Shown here: one piece after another, positions 62,401 to 64,000 of the stretch
How the letters are laid out: the number at the start of each line of letters is the position of its first letter
How positions within the stretch are numbered: position 1 is the stretch's first letter
NCBI RefSeq assembly: GCF_964355755.1
Contig: NC_092677.1
Coordinates: 22,788,101 to 22,852,100, forward strand
From: Antedon mediterranea
Taxonomy: Eukaryota > Echinodermata > Crinoidea > Comatulida > Antedonidae
Direction: 5' to 3'
Length of the DNA: 64,000 nt
The notes under the pieces: generated by a model
What the model was told of the DNA's origin: nothing
Databases searched by the model: none
Seen by the model: the letters and a program-made list of their open reading frames with translations, nothing else
Translations under genes and position numbers: made by a program

Positions 62401-63723
62401 TGTAGAAGAAGTGACACCACCTGTAAGCGACACCAGTCCTGAATCAGGACTGCTAGGAGATCTACAAAAAGGATCTATTGATTTGATACACTGTAGCTGT
62501 GGTAAGTTTAAGATTAAGTTTCATGAAGGAAAAATCTATTGGAGGTAAAGATCCGAGTATTCATTGTTTTACTTCAATGGAAAGTGTGGTTTAAGGCCAA
62601 GTTTTTTTGATATTTTATGGGCTTATCCAGGTGTGAGCTTATATCCACATGTGAGCTTAATCTAAGTGTGTAGTTATATCCAAGTGTGCAGTTATATCCA
62701 AGTGTGGACTTATATCTAAGTATGGGCTCTTATATCCAAGTGTGGGCTTATATCCAAGTGTGGGCTTATATCCAAGTGTGGGCTTATATCCAAGTGTGGG
62801 CTTATATCCAAGTGTGGGCTTATATCGATGTGTGCAGTTATATCCATGTGTGGGTTTATATCCAAGTGTAGGGTTATATCGAAGTGTGGACTTATATCTA
62901 AGTATGGGCTCTCATTTCCAAGTGTGGGCTTATATCTAAGTATGGGCTCTCATTTCCAAGTGTGGGGTTATATCCAAATGTAGGCTTATATTTATATTTA
63001 AGTACTGTGTGGGCTTATATCCACATGTGAGCTTAATCTAAGTGTGCAGTTATATCCAAGTGTGGGCTTATATCTAAGTATGGGCTTATATCCAAGTGTA
63101 GGCTTATATCCGTGGTTGGGCTTATATTCAAGTACTGTGTGGTCTTATATCCACATGTGAGCTTAATCTAAGTGTGCAGTTATATCAAAGTGTGGGCTTA
63201 TATCTAAGTATGGGCTTATATTTAAGTATAGGCTTATATTTAAGTATGGACCAATATCCAAGCCTTATAACCATGTTTGGGCTTATATTTAACACTGTGT
63301 GGGCTTATATCCATGTGTGAGCTTACAGTATATCAAAGTTACTACCAACTATGTGATTATATCCATGGGCTTATAGTCTATAGAAGTGAGAAAAAAGAAA
63401 ATCCTATTAGCTTAGATTAAAGATATCAGTTCAAATAATTGCTTTTCTTACTTTTTATTAAATAAATTAATAGTTTTTTGCAATAATATTTAATAAGTGA
63501 AAGGATAGATGCAATGCTACAAAAAACTAAAATATATTATTTAATTTGGTAAACATTTTTTTTTTCAGATATTATTCCAGGAGGCAAGGGTATTCAACTA
63601 TTCGTATTCTCAATCGTTTCACCAACTCTTCACCAAACACTAGAAATAGCTACACAATCTCGTTTTGAACTTGATGATTGGGTTCAAACAATACGTAAAA
63701 TATCGTACAGGGCGGGAGAACGG
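20165..63723 (+). CDS. PLCG1: Phospholipase C gamma, 24 exons, C-terminus beyond window
   Basis: This is a PI(4,5)P2-specific phospholipase C of the gamma class. The family hydrolyses PIP2 to IP3 and diacylglycerol at the plasma membrane downstream of receptor and non-receptor tyrosine kinases. Splicing the exons listed here gives 930 codons with no phase conflict. Domain order is PH (about 25-145), EF-hand region (about 150-300), X box (about 322-466), first half of split PH (about 489-525), N-SH2 (554-660), C-SH2 (670-762), SH3 (794-851) and second half of split PH (about 866-926). This order is diagnostic of PLC-gamma. Catalytic residues seen are H335, N336, E365, D367, H382 and E414. SH2 arginines are R588 and R696. 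Y784 sits where human Y783 lies. The Y box and C2 domain (about 360 residues in human) must lie downstream. The symbol is by homology; invertebrates usually have one gene co-orthologous to PLCG1 and PLCG2. An alternative exon at 56429-56638 is not counted in the 930. Confidence 0.95.
20543..20857 (-). mobile_element. tRNA-derived SINE, copy 1
   Basis: Read on the minus strand, a tRNA-like head has box A 'TGGCCGAGCGGTTAAG' and box B 'GGTTCGAGGCTC', followed by a body and an AT-rich tail. Nearly identical to 61669-61980 and partly to 52330-52527. It lies in PLCG intron 1. Confidence 0.85.
20860..23200 (+). other. PLCG intron 1, no further gene seen
   Basis: AT-rich intronic sequence. A poly-T/A-rich block at about 21600-21670 resembles a LINE 3' end on the minus strand. 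I see no exon with PLC homology here. Confidence 0.5.
23205..23465. repeat. Dispersed repeat, copy 2
   Basis: Collinear with 41405-41700. Shared words include 'gttgaatatgccattt', 'caaattggctgccagccaat' and 'ggaagtgattaactt'. Confidence 0.75.
24395..26305. repeat. About 106-bp tandem repeat, split by a TTAA element
   Basis: Units at 24395-24546 and 26126-26305 share 'ttacctgatggatgtggtt', 'ctttaaacaaacattttcc' and 'acataagtgcatc'. The array is interrupted by the element at 24551-26121. Confidence 0.8.
24551..26121. mobile_element. 1.57-kb TTAA-flanked TIR element (piggyBac-like target)
   Basis: It begins 'agggggattctgggtttaaa' and ends with the near complement 'tttaaacccggaaccccc'. TTAA flanks it at 24547-24550 and 26122-26125. 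The tandem repeat it interrupts resumes exactly, giving an empty-site comparison. TTAA duplication is typical of piggyBac and some other superfamilies. No transposase frame was recognised. Confidence 0.8.
26505..26654 (+). CDS. PLCG1: PLCG exon 2, PH domain
   Basis: It codes residues 81-130 and opens with '[18 protein letters not shown]', close to the vertebrate PLC-gamma PH domain. '[17 protein letters not shown]' follows. The acceptor 'ctttttttag' precedes it and the donor gtaatt follows; exit phase is 1. The intron before it (20406-26504) is 6.1 kb and holds a SINE and a TTAA element. Confidence 0.93.
27295..27320. repeat. Poly-C run of 26
   Basis: An uninterrupted C tract, followed by 'atggtgggggttg'. 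It is likely unstable and its true length uncertain. Confidence 0.9.
27440..28525. repeat. Dispersed repeat, copy 2 of the 220-1345 family
   Basis: Collinear with 220-1345 over most of its length, including 'gggataacgatg', 'acttgtagttttcgaaatat' and 'gcgtcaatgacat'. It lies in PLCG intron 2. GC-rich sequence at 28760-28820 may be the edge of another insertion. Confidence 0.7.
29697..29790 (+). CDS. PLCG1: PLCG exon 3, end of PH domain
   Basis: It codes residues 131-161. '[13 protein letters not shown]' is the C-terminal PH helix with its conserved Trp. The acceptor 'ctaaatatcag' and donor gtaaga are both good. Exit phase is 2 (AG carried over). Confidence 0.92.
30950..30997 (+). CDS. PLCG1: PLCG exon 4, start of EF-hand region
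   Basis: This short 48-nt exon encodes '[16 protein letters not shown]', the counterpart of the vertebrate helix and loop just after the PH domain. The loop is not a canonical calcium-binding EF loop, as is usual for PLC-gamma. The acceptor is 'tttttctag', the donor gtaagt, and phase 2 in and out. Confidence 0.9.
32143..32560. mobile_element. Mariner/Tigger-like MITE
   Basis: The left edge 'cagttgaaacttcaataagc' and right edge 'gtggccgctaactg' are imperfect inverted repeats with TA on both sides. Internal 'cctcccgtaagcggcca' words repeat near both ends. It lies in PLCG intron 4. Confidence 0.55.
33140..33740. repeat. Low-complexity CAC/ATC-rich array with 42-bp subrepeat
   Basis: Trinucleotide-like text with about three near-exact 42-bp units at 33475-33610 ('cacagttaccgccatcacaa' core). 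Open frames here on both strands are products of the repeat. Confidence 0.85.
33786..37988 (+). other. PLCG intron 4 remainder, nothing recognised
   Basis: AT-rich intronic DNA. A frame at 35507-35788 is hydrophobic only because the DNA is AT-rich. I see no exon or named repeat. Confidence 0.5.
37989..38070 (+). CDS. PLCG1: PLCG exon 5, EF-hand region
   Basis: It codes residues 178-205, beginning '[18 protein letters not shown]'. It follows a 7-kb intron (30998-37988). The acceptor is 'ctttgcag', the donor gtgagt, and exit phase 0. Confidence 0.9.
38683..38941. repeat. 36-38-bp minisatellite just before PLCG exon 6
   Basis: Seven copies of 'tttagatccatactcagtgt' plus 'aagtctatatgggtgt'. The array ends about 12 nt before the exon 6 start, so it supplies the region where branch point and pyrimidine tract must lie. 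Confidence 0.92.
38954..39034 (+). CDS. PLCG1: PLCG exon 6, EF-hand region
   Basis: It codes residues 206-232, including '[13 protein letters not shown]', matching the 'YGQFAQLYRSL' region of vertebrate PLC-gamma. The acceptor 'tttttttttaatag' directly follows a minisatellite that ends about 12 nt upstream. Phase is 0 in and out. Confidence 0.92.
40459..40496 (+). CDS. PLCG1: PLCG exon 7 (38-nt microexon), EF-hand region
   Basis: It codes '[12 protein letters not shown]'. Although tiny, it has a clean acceptor ('tttgtttacag') and donor (gtaagt). It is needed to bring exon 6 (phase 0) into phase 2 for exon 8. Confidence 0.85.
40555..40640 (+). mobile_element. tRNA-derived SINE fragment
   Basis: 'ggtggcttgatggttataat' and 'ctactaatccaagggtcc' match the head of the SINE at 55540-55845. 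It is truncated before box B. Confidence 0.55.
41405..41700. repeat. Dispersed repeat, copy 3
   Basis: Collinear with 23205-23465 and partly 16430-16570; shares 'caaattggctgccagccaat'. It lies in PLCG intron 7. Confidence 0.75.
42363..42414 (+). CDS. PLCG1: PLCG exon 8, EF-hand region
   Basis: It codes '[18 protein letters not shown]', matching the second EF-lobe helix 'VSLPEFQQFLLDYQGE' of PLC-gamma. The acceptor is 'cttttttttcacag', the donor gtaata, and exit phase 0. Confidence 0.9.
42737..42844 (+). CDS. PLCG1: PLCG exon 9, end of EF-hand region
   Basis: It codes residues 263-298, including '[15 protein letters not shown]' and 'DPYFTTGE', equivalent to 'QEFMLSFLRDPLREIEEPYFFLDE'. It is 108 nt with phase 0 in and out and donor gtacgt. 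Confidence 0.92.
43291..43418. repeat. 16-bp tandem repeat, 8 copies
   Basis: Eight units of 'gctgttatataatgaa', the last with one change. It lies in PLCG intron 9. Confidence 0.95.
43643..43758 (+). CDS. PLCG1: PLCG exon 10, start of catalytic X box
   Basis: It codes residues 299-337. '[12 protein letters not shown]' contains the catalytic H335 and N336, the same number as human H335. The acceptor is 'tttcttttttag', the donor gtaagt, and exit phase 2 (AC carried over). The following intron holds a SINE and a LINE. Confidence 0.95.
43824..44116 (-). mobile_element. tRNA-derived SINE with (TAA)n tail
   Basis: On the minus strand the head has box A-like 'TGGCGCAATGTGTTGG' and box B 'GGTTCGATTCC'. 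The body ends in 'agcgcttagaggtttcac' and 'gcgctatataaat', followed by a short (ATT)n run. It lies in PLCG intron 10. Confidence 0.75.
44938..46411 (-). mobile_element. 5'-truncated Jockey/CR1-like LINE, reverse transcriptase with one frameshift
   Basis: The frame 46411-46200 gives '[20 protein letters not shown]', the RT N-terminal motif. A one-base shift near 46240 leads to '[12 protein letters not shown]' and then a 378-codon frame (46207-45071). That frame has '[12 protein letters not shown]', '[14 protein letters not shown]' and the catalytic 'FADD'. It ends with a natural stop and an (AAATA)n-like tail at about 44938. The endonuclease half is missing. The frameshift makes it inactive. 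It lies antisense in PLCG intron 10. Confidence 0.9.
47197..47282 (+). CDS. PLCG1: PLCG exon 11, X box
   Basis: It codes '[20 protein letters not shown]' then 'LRMGCRCLE'. E365 is a metal/catalytic residue of the 'LELDCWDG' motif, which straddles the next junction. The acceptor 'gaataaag' is short on pyrimidines but is the only one that keeps the X-box reading. The donor is gtaagt. Confidence 0.92.
47461..47600 (-). mobile_element. LINE 3'-end fragment
   Basis: 'gataactttatttatcctc' followed by 'aaaaaggaaattcattgct' is a form I associate with CR1-like LINE 3' ends on the minus strand. No RT frame is present. Confidence 0.45.
48024..48170. repeat. Inverted partial copy of the 10580-10670 repeat
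   Basis: Reverse complement of the earlier repeat ('gtatctccat', 'acccacagcattgtc') beside an AT microsatellite. The hammerhead-like part is absent here. Confidence 0.65.
48414..48534 (+). CDS. PLCG1: PLCG exon 12, X box
   Basis: It codes '[20 protein letters not shown]' onward to '[10 protein letters not shown]'. It supplies metal ligand D367 and catalytic H382. The acceptor is 'tgtatatttcag', the donor gtaagt, and exit phase 2. Confidence 0.95.
49197..49330. repeat. 134-bp palindrome (hairpin MITE)
   Basis: The two arms of about 64 bp are near-complementary: 'agatttgacatccccgaggg' against '...aggggttgtcaaatct', and 'gaatgatattttgttcgagg' against its complement. The transcript would form a long hairpin. 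It lies in PLCG intron 12. Confidence 0.85.
49528..50095. mobile_element. TIR MITE, copy 1, TTAA-flanked
   Basis: Ends 'agacaccttccctac' and 'gtagggcatgtgtct' are inverted repeats. TTAA lies on both sides (49524-49527, 50096-50099). It is homologous over its length to 50431-51033. Confidence 0.75.
50126..50345 (-). mobile_element. SINE-like fragment with (TAA)n
   Basis: An (ATA)n run is followed by 'gtattcttatatagcactta', like the tail end of the SINE at 43824. It sits between the two MITE copies. Confidence 0.4.
50431..51033. mobile_element. TIR MITE, copy 2
   Basis: Ends 'agaccccttccctac' and 'gtagggaaggggtct' are perfect inverted repeats. It is a direct-orientation relative of copy 1 with about 35 bp extra. 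The right flank is TTAA, the left AAAA, so the duplication is not intact. Confidence 0.75.
51382..51467 (+). CDS. PLCG1: PLCG exon 13, X box
   Basis: It codes '[20 protein letters not shown]' then 'ASTFQEVFG'. E414 is the last X-box metal ligand. The acceptor is 'tttttctgtattag', the donor gtaaga, and exit phase 1. Confidence 0.94.
51934..52074 (+). CDS. PLCG1: PLCG exon 14, end of X box
   Basis: It codes '[20 protein letters not shown]' followed by '[15 protein letters not shown]', the conserved end of the X box. The acceptor is 'atgtattttcag', the donor gtaagt, and exit phase 1. Confidence 0.94.
52330..52527 (-). mobile_element. tRNA-derived SINE, copy 2 (3'-truncated)
   Basis: Matches 20543-20857 from 'ggtaacccctac'-type body to the tRNA head 'ttaatcgctcggccactcac'. 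It lacks the tail. It lies in PLCG intron 14. Confidence 0.8.
52903..52970 (+). CDS. PLCG1: PLCG exon 15, start of split PH domain
   Basis: It codes '[20 protein letters not shown]' then 'ADM', the start of the split PH half that precedes the SH2 array. The acceptor is 'ggttattttcag', the donor gtgagt, and exit phase 0. Confidence 0.92.
53500..53712 (-). mobile_element. Old diverged copy of the same SINE family
   Basis: 'actcctactcatctcgaatg' and 'gggttctttaaggtg' match the SINE body with many changes. Degraded tRNA-like sequence is at the right end. Confidence 0.5.
53792..53902 (+). CDS. PLCG1: PLCG exon 16, split PH half and acidic linker
   Basis: It codes '[19 protein letters not shown]' and an acidic linker '[11 protein letters not shown]'. 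Vertebrate PLC-gamma has the same arrangement before N-SH2. The acceptor is 'aaatgacag'. The donor (gtcatt) is poor but is the only one in phase before an in-frame stop. Confidence 0.88.
54304..54485 (+). CDS. PLCG1: PLCG exon 17, first half of N-SH2
   Basis: It codes residues 542-602. 'EPWFHGKL' opens the SH2 fold and '[20 protein letters not shown]' carries the phosphotyrosine-binding R588 (human R586). It ends with TG of a Trp codon, so the next exon must start with G. Both downstream half-domain exons do. The donor is gtaagt. Confidence 0.95.
55540..55845 (+). mobile_element. tRNA-derived SINE, second family, plus orientation
   Basis: The head has box A-like 'TGGCTTGGTGGTTATGATGC' and box B 'GGGTTCAAGTCC'. 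The body ends in an (aaata)n tail at about 55818-55845. It lies in PLCG intron 17. Confidence 0.75.
56095..56295 (+). CDS. PLCG1: PLCG exon 18a, second half of N-SH2 (canonical version)
   Basis: It codes 67 residues: '[13 protein letters not shown]', then '[18 protein letters not shown]' and '[13 protein letters not shown]'. The NHCRI strand matches vertebrate 'QHCRI' (His betaD4, Cys betaD5), so this is the closer counterpart of the human exon. The acceptor is 'catctttcactaag', the donor gtaagt, and it enters and exits in phase 2 with 201 nt. A related exon follows after a 133-nt intron. Confidence 0.93.
56429..56638 (+). CDS. PLCG1: PLCG exon 18b, alternative second half of N-SH2
   Basis: This is a diverged duplicate of exon 18a. 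It codes '[13 protein letters not shown]', then '[20 protein letters not shown]' and '[14 protein letters not shown]'. By eye about 28 of 67 aligned residues match 18a, including the betaD4 His, the K-Y-x-x-x-E block, HYR and ESVPQ. The acceptor 'cattcttctgttacag' is strong and the donor gtaagt consensus. It is 210 nt and shares entry and exit phase 2 with 18a. Joined to exon 17 it restores the Trp; joined to exon 19 it gives Val-Trp-Phe-His. The frame is intact, arguing for use. I infer it is spliced instead of 18a; inclusion of both would also stay in frame. Confidence 0.85.
57852..57987. repeat. 68-bp tandem duplication
   Basis: Two near-identical units beginning 'gtacaaaagcagcacctgtc', one base different. 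A MITE follows immediately. Confidence 0.9.
57984..58334. mobile_element. Mariner-type MITE
   Basis: The left end 'tactgtaaaacctcgaaaa' and right end 'ttttcgtggttttacggta' are inverted repeats beginning and ending in TA. 'gaagcccatc' and 'gagggcttcttttcg' words lie inside. It is in the intron between exons 18b and 19. Confidence 0.65.
58524..58712. repeat. 27-bp minisatellite, 7 copies
   Basis: Exactly seven units of 'caggtttgaggcactcctca' plus 'gccatag', with one base change. Because 27 is a multiple of three it is open in several frames on both strands; I do not regard it as coding. Confidence 0.95.
58992..59126 (+). pseudogene. Degenerate third copy of the SH2 second-half exon
   Basis: After an acceptor-like 'cagtgttacag' (the last 8 bases match those before exon 18b) the frame reads 'CRPVVNHC' and then '[19 protein letters not shown]'. 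This resembles 18b 'CRSKVNH' and the 'FxxLxxLxxHYR' helix. It lacks the C-terminal 'LLxESVPQ' part and any donor. Its first base is A, so joining exon 17 (TG) would create a TGA stop. It runs straight into the pyrimidine tract of exon 19. I read it as a dead, truncated copy; chance similarity is possible. Confidence 0.5.
59146..59268 (+). CDS. PLCG1: PLCG exon 19, first half of C-SH2
   Basis: It codes '[20 protein letters not shown]' followed by '[20 protein letters not shown]'. R696 is the phosphotyrosine-binding arginine (human R694). The C-SH2 of PLC-gamma holds the autoinhibitory contact and binds the pY783 site in vertebrates. The acceptor is 'ttttttttctag', the donor gttaat, and exit phase 2. 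Confidence 0.95.
59391..59805. repeat. About 205-bp direct duplication
   Basis: Both units begin 'aatgtgtatacctggtacta' and end 'gacgggatcgtttttatcat'. The whole is edged by 'ggggcgg' and 'ccgcccct', so it may be the body of a small TIR element. It lies in intron 19. Confidence 0.8.
59955..60132 (+). CDS. PLCG1: PLCG exon 20, second half of C-SH2
   Basis: It codes '[20 protein letters not shown]' followed by '[20 protein letters not shown]' and '[12 protein letters not shown]', very close to vertebrate C-SH2. The acceptor is 'ctgtaaactttcag', the donor gtatgt, and exit phase 0. Confidence 0.95.
60290..60400 (-). mobile_element. tRNA-like SINE head
   Basis: On the minus strand 'GTAACTTGGTGGTTAACATG' and 'CCAGGGTTCAATCC' match Pol III box A and box B. 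Related to the SINE at 55540. Confidence 0.55.
60405..60965 (-). mobile_element. LINE 3' fragment with RT C-terminus
   Basis: The frame 60897-60661 reads '[20 protein letters not shown]' then '[20 protein letters not shown]', the end of CR1/Jockey-like RT proteins. A short AAATTC-type repeat at 60415-60445 could be the tail. It lies antisense in PLCG intron 20. Confidence 0.7.
61144..61215 (+). CDS. PLCG1: PLCG exon 21, regulatory tyrosine linker
   Basis: It codes 24 residues, '[20 protein letters not shown]' then 'IVPK', between C-SH2 and SH3. It has three tyrosines, Y778, Y784 and Y789. In human PLCG1 this linker carries Y771, Y775 and Y783, and Y783 phosphorylation activates the enzyme. 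Y784 is the best positional match; which one is functional is inference. Phase 0 in and out. Confidence 0.9.
61490..61593 (+). CDS. PLCG1: PLCG exon 22, SH3 domain
   Basis: It codes '[20 protein letters not shown]' and '[15 protein letters not shown]'. The ALYDY motif and acidic RT loop define an SH3 domain that binds proline-rich partners. The acceptor is 'atgtgtttgcag', the donor gttagt, and exit phase 2. Confidence 0.95.
61669..61980 (-). mobile_element. tRNA-derived SINE, copy 3
   Basis: Almost identical to the copy at 20543-20857 over its full length, with a (GATT)n tail. It lies in PLCG intron 22, 75 nt after the SH3 exon. Confidence 0.88.
62350..62501 (+). CDS. PLCG1: PLCG exon 23, end of SH3 and second half of split PH
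   Basis: It completes the SH3 with '[20 protein letters not shown]' and begins the second split-PH half at '[17 protein letters not shown]'. The acceptor is 'tgtatattctgcag', the donor gtaagt, and exit phase 1. Confidence 0.95.
62627..63375. repeat. 18-bp minisatellite, diverged
   Basis: Dozens of units of 'gtgggcttatatccaagt' and variants, most regular at 62740-62825. It lies in PLCG intron 23. Confidence 0.92.
63569..63723 (+). CDS. PLCG1: PLCG exon 24, second half of split PH
   Basis: It codes residues 879-930, '[19 protein letters not shown]' through '[20 protein letters not shown]', with the PH C-terminal helix Trp. It is the last exon in the window. The donor is gtaagt, exit phase 0. 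The Y box and C2 exons lie beyond 64000. Confidence 0.94.
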
Positions 63724-63784
63724 GTAAGTGAATAAATATTTTAATCTCCATATCAACATGTCTGATTGACGGCAGTATCACATT

Positions 63785-63945
63785 GAAACCTACTCCTCCC
63801 CTTCTATAAAATAACTCATTTCTCTTACATTAAAACCTACTCCTCGCCTTCTATAAAATAACTCATTTCTCTTGTCTGATTGACAGCAGTATCGCTCACA
63901 TTGAAACCTACTCCTCTTCTATAAAATAACTCATTTCTCTTGAAA
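63785..63945. repeat. Short tandem repeat in the last intron
   Basis: Three spaced copies of 'ttctataaaataactcattt' preceded by 'aaacctactcctc'. Confidence 0.8.
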
Positions 63946-64000
63946 AATAGTCACCAACATTTATATTTTGTATGGCAAAGAGAACTGAAGACATTTTATT

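Noticed and set aside
62423-62428. Internal donor 'gtaagc' in exon 23
   Set aside because: Using it would put exon 24 out of frame, while the downstream gtaagt at 62502 continues the split PH domain.

Overview
This is a window of animal (metazoan) nuclear DNA. It is AT-rich and dominated by introns and transposons, and it carries one recognisable host gene. Many introns and repeats carry the 'taggcct' type words, tRNA-derived SINEs and TIR elements that I associate with marine invertebrate deuterostomes. An echinoderm or hemichordate is a plausible source, but that is inference, not proof.

The gene is phospholipase C gamma (PLCG1/PLCG2 orthologue) on the + strand. It runs from a start codon at 20165 to at least 63723, where the window ends before the Y box and C2 domain. 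I could chain 24 coding exons with consistent phases (2790 nt, 930 codons): PH, EF-hand region, catalytic X box, first half of the split PH domain, N-SH2, C-SH2, SH3, second half of the split PH domain. The X-box catalytic residues, both SH2 phosphotyrosine-binding arginines and a tyrosine cluster before SH3 are all present.

The most interesting feature is in the N-SH2 domain. The exon encoding its C-terminal half (56095-56295) is followed 133 nt later by a second, diverged exon for the same half domain (56429-56638). The two have identical entry and exit phases and good splice sites. They look like alternative, probably mutually exclusive, exons that would swap the phosphopeptide-specificity half of the domain while keeping the shared arginine exon. 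A third, degenerate copy (58992-59126) lies just before the first C-SH2 exon.

Layout: 1-20127 is intergenic or 5' non-coding sequence filled with transposons. These are a foldback repeat (about 590-3065), a 3.1-kb foldback element (about 6740-9890), LINE and tRNA-like relics (10560-11870), a 4.06-kb TIR element (12075-16136) containing a nested 1.55-kb TIR element with 8-bp target duplication (13502-15053), a 41-bp minisatellite (16984-18035) interrupted by a 176-bp hAT-like MITE, and a 1.6-kb hAT-like element (18315-19914). From 20128 to 64000 is the PLCG gene. Its introns hold SINEs, a Jockey/CR1-like LINE with one frameshift (44938-46411), a TTAA-flanked element (24551-26121), MITEs, palindromes and several minisatellites. 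No other protein-coding host gene was recognised.
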